64,000 nucleotides of DNA from an uncultured Ruminococcus sp. (GCA_900539835.1 UQDR01000009.1:4907-68906); one strand, 5' to 3'. Shown: positions 36,193 to 45,498, numbered from the stretch's first letter. Numbers and translations: made by a program. The notes: a model not told the origin generated them from the sequence alone.

Positions 36193-36231
36193 CCCCTTAT
36201 TGAAATTGAACATTTTTTGGAGGAAACCAAA

Positions 36232-37359
36232 ATGAATAAAAAAGAAATAGCAGAAATAAAGAAGAACTTTTCGGATGACTGCGGATTTTTCACCATGAAC
36301 CATGTGGTATCCGCTTTCGTGGATTCAGAGAAGAATATTAAATGCAAAACTAACAGGCTATATAATACATTGCCTGCTGAAGAATCAGAGCTTATTATGA
36401 TAATATTAAAGAAAGTTCTCAGTGGTCAGATAGGAAGAAACCTTTTGGAATATCACTTTCCCAAAGACGCTTATCAGGAGGGTGGTTCTCAAAAGTTCTT
36501 GTATGACGTGCTTCAGAGCAGATTTACAGATGATGATATCGTTGATAAGTTTCTCAACACAGTTGTTGAGCAAATGGAGTATGTTTCAACCTATGCAATA
36601 TTTGCGGCTCACTGTACATACAACGTATTAAAAAAGAATAAAAATGATGATTTAGAGGAAGATTCGGAACTGGTTTATAACTTTATTGTTACTGCAATTT
36701 GTCCTGTTAATCTAAGAATAGACGGTCTTGTGTATAACGAAGAAGCAAATGAAATTGAGAAGAAAGCTAACAGTGACAGAATAGTAGAGCTTCCCTCAGA
36801 CGGATTCCTTTTCCCTGTATTTTCAGACAGAACACCGGATGTTAATGGGGTAATGTATTACACAAAAAATGCGAAGAAGCCTAATACATCTATAGTAGAC
36901 AACTTGCTTGGCTGTGAGTTTGTAATGTCCTGTCAATCAGAAAAAACAACATTTCAAGCAATATTAAATAACGTGGTTGCTGACGAATTAGATTACTCAC
37001 TCATAACATCAGTAAATGAGAAGATACAGGAAATCGTTGACCAGAACAGTCATGAAACAGAGATTCCGACCATAGACAAGAACAAGCTTTCGTCTATACT
37101 TTGGGAATCGGGGGTAAGCCAGGAAAAGCTTGAACATTTGCCGAAGGTATATGAAACAGCAATGGGGGATAAGTCGCTTACTGCGGTAAACTTGATTGAT
37201 AGAAAGACAGTGCTTTCAGTTCCGAGCATTACAGTCAATATCACAAAAGATGGTGTGAACAAGGTGAGAACTGAAGTGATAGACGGGAAGAAGTGTTTGA
37301 TAATTGACCTTGATGACCCTGAAATATCGGTAAATGGAATTTCGGCAACAATAGAATAA
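36232..37359 (+). CDS. DUF4317 family protein
   Basis: A 375-residue soluble protein beginning NKKEIAEIKKNFSDDCGFFTMNHVVSAFV, split across the start of the domain, typical of DUF4317, a family common in gut Clostridia. Function is unknown. The central part is mixed alpha/beta with YVSTYAIFAAHCTYNV; the C-terminal half has SSILWESGVSQEKLEHLPKVYE-like helical segments. No catalytic motif is obvious. The ATG at 36232 has TGGAGG upstream. The hairpin cluster at 36069-36192 occupies its whole leader and no clear promoter is visible, so it may be read from upstream or from within that region. Confidence 0.8.
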   Translation: MNKKEIAEIKKNFSDDCGFFTMNHVVSAFVDSEKNIKCKTNRLYNTLPAEESELIMIILKKVLSGQIGRNLLEYHFPKDAYQEGGSQKFLYDVLQSRFTDDDIVDKFLNTVVEQMEYVSTYAIFAAHCTYNVLKKNKNDDLEEDSELVYNFIVTAICPVNLRIDGLVYNEEANEIEKKANSDRIVELPSDGFLFPVFSDRTPDVNGVMYYTKNAKKPNTSIVDNLLGCEFVMSCQSEKTTFQAILNNVVADELDYSLITSVNEKIQEIVDQNSHETEIPTIDKNKLSSILWESGVSQEKLEHLPKVYETAMGDKSLTAVNLIDRKTVLSVPSITVNITKDGVNKVRTEVIDGKKCLIIDLDDPEISVNGISATIE

Positions 37360-37361
37360 AA

Positions 37362-37392
37362 ACAAAAGCGGCTGTTTTAAGCCGCTTTTGTT
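37362..37392. terminator. Bidirectional intrinsic terminator
   Basis: ACAAAAGCGGCT (37362-37373) pairs with AGCCGCTTTTGT (37380-37391). It ends DUF4317 and, from the other side, overlaps the end of the convergent phosphoesterase gene. Confidence 0.85.
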
Positions 37393-37903
37393 ATAACTTA
37401 TAAAATTTAAATTCACCGTTTTCCATTATAAGATAACTGTGGTCAGAATCTTCTTTCGGTATAGAAACTGAACCCGGATTAACATATGTGTAAGACCCCA
37501 TATCTTTTATTATTGGTATGTGAGTATGGCCATGCAATAATATATCTCCCATATTTAAAGGAGGCAGGTTATTACAGTTATAAACATGTCCATGCGTTGC
37601 AAAAATGGTTTTTCCGTCAGCATGAATAAGCGCATAATCTGCAAGAATAGGGAAGTCCAGTACCATTTGATCAACTTCGCTGTCACAGTTTCCACGAACG
37701 CATATTATTTTATCCCTCAATGGATTAAGCATATTAATAACATTTTGCGGAGAATAATCTTTTGGCAGTCCATTTCTTGGTCCGTGATATAAAATATCTC
37801 CTAAAATAACAAGCTTTTCTGCATGGTGATCTTCAAAGGCTTCAATCATTTTTTTACAGTAATATGCCGAGCCGTGTATGTCAGAAGCAATCATTAGTTT
37901 CAT
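37391..37903 (-). CDS. yfcE: YfcE-type metallophosphodiesterase
   Basis: A 170-residue calcineurin-like phosphoesterase. Metal-binding motifs are SDIHGS, LGDILYHGPRN, GNCDSE, THGH and HGHTHIP, all present in order. The YfcE/MJ0936 group hydrolyses phosphodiesters in vitro; the natural substrate is not settled. The DYSPQN insert is typical of YfcE. It begins one base after the SGNH hydrolase stop, so the two are co-transcribed. Confidence 0.92.
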   Translation of the reverse strand: MKLMIASDIHGSAYYCKKMIEAFEDHHAEKLVILGDILYHGPRNGLPKDYSPQNVINMLNPLRDKIICVRGNCDSEVDQMVLDFPILADYALIHADGKTIFATHGHVYNCNNLPPLNMGDILLHGHTHIPIIKDMGSYTYVNPGSVSIPKEDSDHSYLIMENGEFKFYKL

Positions 37904-37904
37904 T

Positions 37905-38927
37905 TTAATTCTCCTTCTTTGTATTTTTTCTTTTTATTATTGTTATTACAAAAGCGATGATAACGACAATTCCTATGGCAATGAAACAAATAATAGTACT
38001 TTTATCAGAATTATTTTGACCTATACTGCTGCTTTGCACAGCCTCTTTTGTTTTTTCAGTTATATATGTGTATCTCTCTGTACGAATTGTTTTATCCACG
38101 CATTGGGCAATAACATCATGACCCTGCTGATTCGGATGAATATCCATGCTTTTTATTCTTGTAAGCTCGTTTCCTTTTCCGTAAAACTGTGAGTATACAT
38201 CGGCAACGATATATTGTGAATCAGCATCATTTTTGTGAAGTTCAATATATGAATTTAAGGTTTTTATTTTATCTGAAATAAATTCTTTGACTTGCTCCTG
38301 ATTAAACTGGTCAAATGGATTATATAAGGTCTGGATTATTAATGTTCCATTAGTTTTTTCTTTGATGTACTTTGCAATTTCGGTTAAGTTAGAATCAAAG
38401 CTTTCTAAGTTTTTATCGATTCTTGCACCTAATGAAGTTATAGATTCGATTATTTTAGTAATATCAAAGTCGCTTTGCTGGTTGTCAGCATAGCTGTCAT
38501 TAAAGTTAATATGCAGGTCATTGACAATGAACTCCCAAAGAACAGTCAGCAAGTCATTTCCGCCAATAGATATTATAACTGCATCTGAATTTTTTAAATC
38601 CTCGTCATAAATTCCATCATTCAAGCCCTTTAAAAGCTCAGCTGAAGTCTGGCCGTCAATTGCCGAATTTTTCATTGAAGTTTCACACTTTCCCGCAAGT
38701 TCTTTATCGTATTGTTCTGCAAGGGTATTTGCATAAGAGGAACAGTTTTCTTTGCCGTTTTTATACCCTTCAAGTCCATAGCCGGTAGCAATTGAATCTC
38801 CGAGAAACAGAATTTTCGAGGGGATATTGGTTTTAATCTCTTCATATTCTGTTTTTGCCAATACATTTGAAGAAAACATTGCCGCAGTTATAATAAAAGT
38901 CAAAAATAAACCTATAAGCTTTTTCAA
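37905..38927 (-). CDS. Surface-anchored SGNH/GDSL hydrolase
   Basis: About 340 residues. A signal peptide (KKLIGLFLTFIITAAMFSSNVLA region) is followed by an SGNH domain with block I LFLGDSIATGYG (nucleophile Ser), block II DAVIISIGGNDLL and block V MDIHPNQQGHD. A C-terminal membrane helix (CFIAIGIVVIIAFVITII) plus a Lys-rich tail anchors it. Such enzymes remove acetyl or acyl groups from wall glycans or lipids. The start is taken as the TTG at 38927 after GGGAGAG; the ATG at 38966 lies inside a terminator hairpin. Confidence 0.87.
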   Translation of the reverse strand: MKKLIGLFLTFIITAAMFSSNVLAKTEYEEIKTNIPSKILFLGDSIATGYGLEGYKNGKENCSSYANTLAEQYDKELAGKCETSMKNSAIDGQTSAELLKGLNDGIYDEDLKNSDAVIISIGGNDLLTVLWEFIVNDLHINFNDSYADNQQSDFDITKIIESITSLGARIDKNLESFDSNLTEIAKYIKEKTNGTLIIQTLYNPFDQFNQEQVKEFISDKIKTLNSYIELHKNDADSQYIVADVYSQFYGKGNELTRIKSMDIHPNQQGHDVIAQCVDKTIRTERYTYITEKTKEAVQSSSIGQNNSDKSTIICFIAIGIVVIIAFVITIIKRKNTKKEN

Positions 38928-38943
38928 ATCTATCACTCTCCCG

Positions 38944-38979
38944 TAAAAAGAAAGGCAGAAAGTCAAATCACTTTCTGCC
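38944..38979 (-). terminator. Intrinsic terminator of ireB, just upstream of the SGNH gene
   Basis: On the minus strand GGCAGAAAGT and ACTTTCTGCC (38979-38954) form a perfect 10-bp stem, followed by TTTCTTTTT. The SGNH start lies only 17 bases past the T tract, leaving no room for a separate promoter. Confidence 0.82.
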
Positions 38980-38988
38980 GAATTATTT

Positions 38989-39234
38989 TTATGCTTGCAG
39001 ATATGCTTTTACAAGCTCCTGTAAAAGCTCATCTCTGTCAATATGACGAATTAAGCTTCGTGCGTTATTATATGTTGTTATGTAAGTAGGATCTTCCGAA
39101 AGAATATAACCTACTATTTGATTAATGGGATTGTAGCCCTTTTCTTTTAAAGCGTCATAAATAATTGTCAGGTTTCTTTTCAGCTCACTGTCCTTATCAC
39201 GTGCTACTGAAAATTCCATAGTCTGTTCGTGCAT
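38989..39234 (-). CDS. ireB: IreB family regulatory phosphoprotein (UPF0297)
   Basis: An 81-residue small protein matching Ire[36 protein letters not shown] and a C-terminal [14 protein letters not shown]. In Enterococcus, IreB is phosphorylated on threonines by the PASTA kinase IreK and negatively controls cephalosporin resistance. The usual ruvX and DUF1292 neighbours are missing. ATG at 39234 chosen for GGGAG ten bases upstream. A consensus promoter precedes it. Confidence 0.93.
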   Translation of the reverse strand: MHEQTMEFSVARDKDSELKRNLTIIYDALKEKGYNPINQIVGYILSEDPTYITTYNNARSLIRHIDRDELLQELVKAYLQA

Positions 39235-39281
39235 AAAGCTCAACTCCCTTACATAGATTTTTTAAAAATAACTTTACACTT

Positions 39282-39310
39282 ATTATAACCCATAATTAAA
39301 AAAATAACAA
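39282..39310 (-). promoter_or_regulatory. Promoter for ireB
   Basis: Minus strand TTGTTA (39310-39305) and TATAAT (39287-39282), spacer 17. Confidence 0.68.
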
Positions 39311-39359
39311 GCCCTTTTTTAAAGTTTATTGAAGTTGCATAAACTTTTTTATTATTTTT

Positions 39360-41774
39360 TTACATTCTGAGATTAATGCCCATTTCTGAAAGAGCTTTTA
39401 AAGCTTTTTCCATAGCCTTGTCAGCCTGTTCATCTGTTAATGTACCATCATGAGATCTCATTGAAATTGAATAGGAAACGGACTTTTTGCCATCTTCTAT
39501 CTGCTTTCCTTTATAAACGTCGAAAAGTGTAATCTTCTCAAGAATTCCACCTACTGCTTTTTTGATAGCCTTTTCTATCTGTGCAACAGGAACGGAATCA
39601 TCACATACAACTGAAATATCTCTTGTGGTAGCAGGGAACTTCGGAAGAGGTCTATATTTTTTATCAGAATTTGATTTAGCCATAAGCTCAGGAACATTAA
39701 TTTTTGCAGCATAAGCTCTTGTTCCGATTGAGTAATTGTCTAATACACCTGGATGAAGTTCACCGAAAATACCGATTTCTTCACCGTCAATTTTAATAAC
39801 GGCAGTTCTTCCCGGATGGAATGCTGATATCTCATCAAAACAGCATCCCTCTTCTGCACGCTCAATATCATATTCTTCAATTCCTGCCTTATCAAGAATT
39901 CCCTCAACGATTCCTTTCAGTGAATAGAAATCGACGCTGTTATCAGTGTTATACATGCCTATTCCCAATCTCAGAGGCTCAATCGGAAGTACTTCTCCGT
40001 CAACAGGAATATACTCGTTTCCAAGTTCAAATATTGCGCATTCAGTATTTCTGAAGTTATAGTTTCTTGCAAGCACCTCAAAAATTGATGGCAAAATTGT
40101 TGTTCTCATAACACTTGTATCTTCTCCGAGAGGATTTGTAATAGTTACTGTGTTTCTAAGCTTGGAGTCTTCAGGAAGATTAATTTTATCAAAATATTTT
40201 GGTGAAATAAATGAGAATGTCGATATCTCATTCACACCCATAGACAACATAGCGTTCTTTATTTTCTTTTCAAATTTTTGCTTAGGTGTTCTCTGAGCCT
40301 GAGCAACTCCGCTTATTATAGTGCTCGGCAGATTGTTATAACCATAAATTCTTGCGACTTCTTCGGCGATATCAGCCTTGCATTCAATATCTATTCTATA
40401 ATAAGGTGAGATAACTTTGCTGTCTTTCACTTCAAAGCCCAAACGTGTCAGATATTCTATCATTTCACTTTCAGGAATATCAGTTCCGAGGAAGTTATTT
40501 ATCCATTCAGAATCAAATTCAACACTCTTGTGTTCTTTGTCGCAGCTGTCAGCGTCAATAAATGTTCTGACTACATCGCCTGCGTCAAGCTCTTCAACAA
40601 GCTGGAATGCTCTCATAAGGGCGTCATATGTGTTGTTAGGGTTAAGACCCTTTTCATATCTTGAAGAAGCCTCAGTTCTCATGCCAAGCTTTTTAGCAGT
40701 TGTTCTTACTGAAGCACCGTCAAAGCAAGCAGATTCAAAAACAACTGTAGTTGTATCGTCCATGATACCGCTGAATTCTCCGCCCATAACGCCGGCAACA
40801 GCTACAGGCTTATTTGCGTCAGCGATTACAAGCATTTCTTCTGAAAGCTCACGTTCAACGCCGTCAAGTGTAGTGATTTTTTCACCCTGTTCTGCATTCC
40901 TTATAACTATAGAAGCACCGTCAACATATCTCAGGTCAAAAGCGTGCATTGGATGACCGTATTCAAGCATTACAAAGTTTGTTATGTCAACAAAGTTATT
41001 AATTGGGCGTACTCCGCAGGCACGAAGTCTTTCTCTGAGCCAGCGTGGAGAAGGCTTGATTCTGACATTCTTAACTATCCCCGCCATATATCTTGGGCAA
41101 AGCTCTTTGTTTTCAACCTTAACTGAAAGTATGTCGCTTATGCTGCCGTCTATACCTTTAAATTCAGGCTTTGGTACATTCAAAGGTACATTGAATGTAG
41201 CAGCTGCTTCACGGGCAAGTCCGATAATTGACATGCAATCAGGTCTGTTTGAAGTGATTTCAAATTCAACCTTTGTGTCGTCAAAGCCGATAGCTTTCTT
41301 CAAATCCATGCCTACTGTTTTATCACAGTCATCACCGAGAATAAAAATGCCGTCCTCAATAGCATAAGGGAAGTCATTCTTAGCAAGTCCGAGTTCTCCG
41401 AGAGAGCAGAGCATACCGTTTGATACCTCGCCTCTAAGCTTTCCCTTGGTGATCTTTACAGGCTTACCGTCGTGAAGAACAGTTGATTTATGCTTAGCAA
41501 CAGGGACAAAGTCGCCCTCGTTTACGTTCTGTGCGCCTGTAACAATCTGAACAGGCTCATCTTCACCTACATCAACCTGAGTGATAACCATGTGGTCAGA
41601 ATCAGGGTGAGGTACAACAGATAAAATCTTTCCTACAACAACGTTTGAAAGATAATCTCCCTCTTCTTTATAGCCTTCAACCTTTGAGCCGGACATAGTC
41701 ATGTCAGCACAGAATGTTTTTATATCACACTTGCAGTCAACATAATCTGCAAGCCATTTCATTGACAAATCCAT
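39360..41774 (-). CDS. pheT: Phenylalanyl-tRNA synthetase beta subunit
   Basis: An 804-residue beta subunit of the (alpha-beta)2 enzyme. Domains in order: the N-terminal B1, the EMAP/OB tRNA-binding domain (about 40-150, KILSVVPHPDSDHMVITQVDVG region), B3/B4 editing domain (LCPRYMAGIV, NFVDITNFVMLEYGHPMHAFD in segments), B5, the catalytic-like core with NPLGEDTSVMRTTILPS, and the FDX-ACB anticodon-binding domain at the C-terminus (FPATTRDISVVCDD). Twenty bases separate it from pheS. Both are under the T-box upstream of pheS. Confidence 0.97.
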   Translation of the reverse strand: MDLSMKWLADYVDCKCDIKTFCADMTMSGSKVEGYKEEGDYLSNVVVGKILSVVPHPDSDHMVITQVDVGEDEPVQIVTGAQNVNEGDFVPVAKHKSTVLHDGKPVKITKGKLRGEVSNGMLCSLGELGLAKNDFPYAIEDGIFILGDDCDKTVGMDLKKAIGFDDTKVEFEITSNRPDCMSIIGLAREAAATFNVPLNVPKPEFKGIDGSISDILSVKVENKELCPRYMAGIVKNVRIKPSPRWLRERLRACGVRPINNFVDITNFVMLEYGHPMHAFDLRYVDGASIVIRNAEQGEKITTLDGVERELSEEMLVIADANKPVAVAGVMGGEFSGIMDDTTTVVFESACFDGASVRTTAKKLGMRTEASSRYEKGLNPNNTYDALMRAFQLVEELDAGDVVRTFIDADSCDKEHKSVEFDSEWINNFLGTDIPESEMIEYLTRLGFEVKDSKVISPYYRIDIECKADIAEEVARIYGYNNLPSTIISGVAQAQRTPKQKFEKKIKNAMLSMGVNEISTFSFISPKYFDKINLPEDSKLRNTVTITNPLGEDTSVMRTTILPSIFEVLARNYNFRNTECAIFELGNEYIPVDGEVLPIEPLRLGIGMYNTDNSVDFYSLKGIVEGILDKAGIEEYDIERAEEGCCFDEISAFHPGRTAVIKIDGEEIGIFGELHPGVLDNYSIGTRAYAAKINVPELMAKSNSDKKYRPLPKFPATTRDISVVCDDSVPVAQIEKAIKKAVGGILEKITLFDVYKGKQIEDGKKSVSYSISMRSHDGTLTDEQADKAMEKALKALSEMGINLRM

Positions 41775-41794
41775 AATTCAATACCTCCCCTTAA

Positions 41795-42814
41795 TTAAAA
41801 CTGATTTAAGAATCTCATATCGTTTTCATAAAGCAGACGCATATCATTAATGCTGTATCTGCCCATTGTAATTCTTTCAAGACCAATTCCGAAAGCAAAG
41901 CCGCTGTAAACCTCCGGGTCAATTCCACAGCCCTCAAGCACCTTCGGATGAACCATACCTGAGCCGAGAAGCTCTACATAGCCTTCACCTTTGCACATTG
42001 AACAGCCTTTTCCATGACAATTGAAGCACATAAGGTCAACTTCTGCAGACGGCTCTGTGTAAGGGAAGTGGTGAGGTCTTAGTCTGATTTTTGCATTTTC
42101 TCCGTAAAGACGTTTCATTAAAAGCTCAAGTGTGCCTTTGAGATCACTCATAGTAATATCTTTGTCTATTACAAGACCTTCAATCTGATGGAATAAAGGA
42201 GAGTGTGTTGCGTCAACAGCGTCAGAACGATATACACGACCCGGAGAAATAATTCTTATTGGCGGTTTCATCTTTTCCATAGTTCTTATCTGAACGCTTG
42301 AAGTCTGTGTTCTCAGAACAACGTTGTCATTAATATAAAATGTATCCTGTGTATCTCTGGCAGGGTGATGCTTCGGCATATTAAGTGCTTCAAAGCAATA
42401 GTGGTCAGTTTCAACTTCAGGACCTTCTACAATATCAAATCCCATTCCGAGAAATACTTCTTCAACCTCTTCAAGCACTGCATTAAGCGGATGAGGCTTA
42501 CCGATTTTAGGCGCTGCTCCGGGAAGTGTAACGTCTATTGTTTCAGATGCAAGTCGTATTTTTTCCATTTCTGTTTTAAGGGTTCTGCTTCTTTCGGAAA
42601 TAGCGTTTTCAATGTCTGAACGGATGCTGTTGGCAAGCTGACCCATAATAGGTCTTTCTTCAGGTGAGAGCTTTCCCATCTGTTTTAAAATTGTTGAAAT
42701 CTCACTTTTTTTACCTAAGAATCTTACTCTGAAGTCTTCTAAAAGCTTAGGGTCTGAAATCTTTTTCAGTTCTTCTTTTGCACGGACTTCAATGCTTTTA
42801 AGCTGCTCTTTCAT
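41795..42814 (-). CDS. pheS: Phenylalanyl-tRNA synthetase alpha subunit
   Basis: A 339-residue class II catalytic subunit. An N-terminal coiled coil ([11 protein letters not shown]) leads to the catalytic domain with the HPLN motif, motif 2 [19 protein letters not shown] sequence ([14 protein letters not shown]), a Cys pair region [12 protein letters not shown], the phenylalanine-binding GSGMVHP and motif 3 [10 protein letters not shown]. Regulated by the tRNA-Phe T-box leader directly upstream. Confidence 0.97.
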   Translation of the reverse strand: MKEQLKSIEVRAKEELKKISDPKLLEDFRVRFLGKKSEISTILKQMGKLSPEERPIMGQLANSIRSDIENAISERSRTLKTEMEKIRLASETIDVTLPGAAPKIGKPHPLNAVLEEVEEVFLGMGFDIVEGPEVETDHYCFEALNMPKHHPARDTQDTFYINDNVVLRTQTSSVQIRTMEKMKPPIRIISPGRVYRSDAVDATHSPLFHQIEGLVIDKDITMSDLKGTLELLMKRLYGENAKIRLRPHHFPYTEPSAEVDLMCFNCHGKGCSMCKGEGYVELLGSGMVHPKVLEGCGIDPEVYSGFAFGIGLERITMGRYSINDMRLLYENDMRFLNQF

Positions 42815-42848
42815 TATAAATTCAATCCTTTCTTAGTTTTGACGTAAT

Positions 42849-43107
42849 AAAAAAGTCTTGTCCTGAACTAAACAGGACAAGACAAAATCTTGCTTAAACC
42901 ACCTATTAGTCAGAGAGCCATCACTCTCGCATCTTTAACGCAGATCAACGTTTATACTTACTTTAATGATTTCGGTATAACCACTCGCAAGTGAACTTCA
43001 GCAGCTTTTGAAATAAGAAGGCTTACAGAAAGCGTAATAAATTACGCTGCCCCTCTCTCTGAAAATCATGACAGCAGCTTACTCTCTTGGTCACAATGTT
43101 TAACAGA
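42849..43107 (-). promoter_or_regulatory. T-box riboswitch, phenylalanine (pheST leader)
   Basis: The minus-strand leader carries an AGTA stem-I bulge after GAGAG, a candidate specifier codon TTC (Phe) at 42995-42993 in CTGAAGTTCACTTG, and a T-box core AATAGGTGGTTTAAGC (42907-42892). A strong terminator follows: GTCTTGTCCTG/CAGGACAAGAC (42883-42855) plus six Ts. Uncharged tRNA-Phe would favour the antiterminator. The core departs from the usual AGGGUGGUACCGCG. This leader fills the 346-base gap. Confidence 0.85.
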
Positions 43108-43136
43108 ATTATAACACATTTATTACCCTATTTCAA
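43108..43136 (-). promoter_or_regulatory. Promoter for the pheST leader
   Basis: Minus strand TTGAAA (43136-43131) and TATAAT (43113-43108), spacer 17. Confidence 0.78.
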
Positions 43137-43160
43137 GACTGATTAACAAAAAGTTTACAA

Positions 43161-43781
43161 TTACAGTCCATGCTTGTGAAGCGGATCCCATTTGTCGTCT
43201 TCGTCCTCATCATCTTCAATAATGTTATATTCCTTGTGAGGATATTTTATTTCCTCATATAAATTATCAATAAGAAACAGTTTTGCTTTGGTATCCTGAA
43301 ACTTTAATTTCAGCGTATTGTCTTTTAATACAGCATTTTCTTTTCCTTGTTTTGTTTCAATTTCAGCTATGCTTTCATATCCGTCCTTCAAATGTACGAT
43401 TAAATCGCCATGGTTATTTTGATAAGACTCTGTAATATCAGAATAATACAAAGTGATATAGGTATGATTTTTTGTAAAAGCACTGCCTTGACAGTGTTCA
43501 ATTCTATCATCATAAATGCGTGTATAAAGTCTTGTATCTCTTGAAAGTGCAGATACGTTGTAAAGCAATAAAGCTGTCAGGGCGTTTCCCAAGGCAATTA
43601 CCCATAGCAGGATTTTAATTATAAGGACACTTACAAAAAATCCAATAACAAAAATAACACCTGCAAGAATTAAATTCTTAAACATGTTCCTGCGCATTTT
43701 ATTGTGTTCGTTTAAATCATGGACAGCTTTTTGCTGTTTTCCATGGACATCGAGCTTTGGAGGATATTCATACAAAAGCAA
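43161..43781 (-). CDS. Two-helix membrane protein of unknown function
   Basis: A 206-residue protein with a hydrophobic hairpin at about 38-80 (LILAGVIFVIGFFVSVLII and LLWVIALGNALTALLL). A cytoplasmic beta-rich domain follows (TRIYDDRIEH, ITLYYSDITESYQ) resembling bacterial PH-like domains. The tail is very acidic (EDDEDEDDKWDP). The start is a TTG with GAGGTGA upstream. It follows the acyl-CoA synthetase but a terminator lies between. Family not recognised with certainty. Confidence 0.7.
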   Translation of the reverse strand: MLLYEYPPKLDVHGKQQKAVHDLNEHNKMRRNMFKNLILAGVIFVIGFFVSVLIIKILLWVIALGNALTALLLYNVSALSRDTRLYTRIYDDRIEHCQGSAFTKNHTYITLYYSDITESYQNNHGDLIVHLKDGYESIAEIETKQGKENAVLKDNTLKLKFQDTKAKLFLIDNLYEEIKYPHKEYNIIEDDEDEDDKWDPLHKHGL

Positions 43782-43802
43782 TTATCTTCACCTCGGTTTT
43801 AT

Positions 43803-43836
43803 AAAAACAGGACTGCACAAAAGCTGTCAGTCCTGT
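43803..43836 (-). terminator. Intrinsic terminator after the acyl-CoA synthetase
   Basis: Minus strand ACAGGACTG/CAGTCCTGT (43836-43807) then TTTT. Confidence 0.82.
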
Positions 43837-43842
43837 TATCGG

Positions 43843-45498
43843 TTATTTTTTAGAGTCGTTTTCTCTTATTTCAACACGTCTGATTTTTCCGCTTATTGTT
43901 TTAGGAAGCTCGTCCACAAATTCAATAATTCTTGGATATTTATAAGGTGCAGTTGACTTTTTCACATAAGTCTGAAGCTCTTTGACCAAATCATCTCCTG
44001 CTTTGTCCTTATAATCCCTGGTAAGAACAATAGTGGCTTTTACAACCTTACCTCTGATTGGATCGTCAGCGGCAGTAATAGCACATTCAAGCACCGATGG
44101 GTGTTCCATAAGAATACTTTCTATTTCAAACGGTCCTATGCGATATCCCGAAGCTTTAATTAAGTCATCGGTTCTTCCTACATACCAATAATATCCGTCC
44201 TCGTCCTTATATGCTGTGTCGCCGGTATGATACATTCCAAAACGCCAAGCATGCTCATTCTCAGCCGGGTTTCTGTAGTATTCCTTAAATAAAGCAGGAT
44301 GCTTTCCTCGTTCTGCAAGAATAACAATCTCACCGGTTTCACCGGTTTTAACCGGCTCTCCCTTATCATTGACTATTTCAACATTATACAGTGGGGTAGG
44401 TTTTCCCATTGATCCCGGCTTTGGCTCCATGCCATAAAGATTTCCCACAATAACAGCAGTTTCAGTTTGACCGAAGCCTTCCATCAATTTAAGACCTGTA
44501 TATTCATACCATTTGTTATACACTTCAGGATTAAGCGCTTCGCCTGCTATACAGCTATATTTCAGTGAAGATAAATCATAGTTTTCCAATCCTTCTTTAA
44601 TGAAAAATCTATACATTGTCGGAGGAGCGCAGAAGGATGTAAGCTTATAATCCTGTATGATTTTCAATACATTTGAGGGAATAAATCTGTCGAAATCATA
44701 AATGAATGTTGTTGCACCGCAAATAAACTGACCGAACATTTTTCCCCATGCACACTTTGCCCATCCGCTCTCGGAAACGGTCAGGTGCAGTGAGTTCTCA
44801 TCAAGGTGATGCCAATGCTTTGCAGTTATAATATGAGCTGCCGCAAGGGAATATCTATGCATAACCATTTTAGGATAGCCGGTTGTGCCGGAGCTGAAAT
44901 ATAAGAGCATAGTCTCATTTACATGAGTTTCAATTCTATCCAATGTTTTTGGATATTTATCAATTTCACTGAGAAAATCTGTCCAGCCGTCAACAGAACC
45001 GTGAGTTATAAATTTTTCAATCATTCCGTCATATTCTTCAAGAGCGCTGTCAATATGCTCAGGAACCCTGTCCTCTCCTGTGGCAACAATATATTTTACA
45101 TCAGCCGCTTTAAAACGATAGGTAAAATCTTTTTTCATAAGCTGATTTGTTGCCGGGATAAGAACAGCACCGATTTTCATCAGTCCGTAAGCTAAAAACC
45201 AATATTCATAATGACGTTTAAGAACAGACATAACCATATCGCCTTTTTTAACGCCATGGTCAAGCAGCATATTTGCAACCTGATTGCTTTTTTCTTTTAA
45301 TTCCTTGAATGTAAAAGAGTGTTCCTCGCCTTTTTCGTTGACCCAAAGAATAGCAGTTTTGTCCGGCTTCAGTTCAGCCAGTTCGTCAATTACATCATAA
45401 GAAAAATTAAAGTTGTCCTTCAGGTTCAGTTCAAATTTAATTAAGTTTCCGTCGCTGTCAAACTCTTCGTTTACGAATCTTTTGTAAAAATCATTCAT
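43843..45498 (-). CDS. AMP-forming acyl-CoA synthetase (medium-chain/acetyl type)
   Basis: About 551 residues of the ANL superfamily, activating a carboxylic acid to acyl-AMP and then to acyl-CoA. P-loop YFSSGTTGYPKM, A5 motif MEGFGQTE, A7/A8 YHTGDTAYKDEDGYYWYVGRTDDLIKASGYRIGP in segments, and the A10 lysine in PKTISGKIRR. HRYSLAAAHIITAKHWH resembles mammalian ACSM and archaeal medium-chain ligases, so the substrate may be a short- to medium-chain or aromatic acid. Start at the ATG at 45498 after GAGGG. Confidence 0.88.
   Translation of the reverse strand: MNDFYKRFVNEEFDSDGNLIKFELNLKDNFNFSYDVIDELAELKPDKTAILWVNEKGEEHSFTFKELKEKSNQVANMLLDHGVKKGDMVMSVLKRHYEYWFLAYGLMKIGAVLIPATNQLMKKDFTYRFKAADVKYIVATGEDRVPEHIDSALEEYDGMIEKFITHGSVDGWTDFLSEIDKYPKTLDRIETHVNETMLLYFSSGTTGYPKMVMHRYSLAAAHIITAKHWHHLDENSLHLTVSESGWAKCAWGKMFGQFICGATTFIYDFDRFIPSNVLKIIQDYKLTSFCAPPTMYRFFIKEGLENYDLSSLKYSCIAGEALNPEVYNKWYEYTGLKLMEGFGQTETAVIVGNLYGMEPKPGSMGKPTPLYNVEIVNDKGEPVKTGETGEIVILAERGKHPALFKEYYRNPAENEHAWRFGMYHTGDTAYKDEDGYYWYVGRTDDLIKASGYRIGPFEIESILMEHPSVLECAITAADDPIRGKVVKATIVLTRDYKDKAGDDLVKELQTYVKKSTAPYKYPRIIEFVDELPKTISGKIRRVEIRENDSKK

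Noticed and set aside
36115..36347. Two minus-strand frames of 60-70 codons
   Set aside because: They cross the hairpin cluster and the start of the DUF4317 gene, have no ribosome site and resemble no protein.
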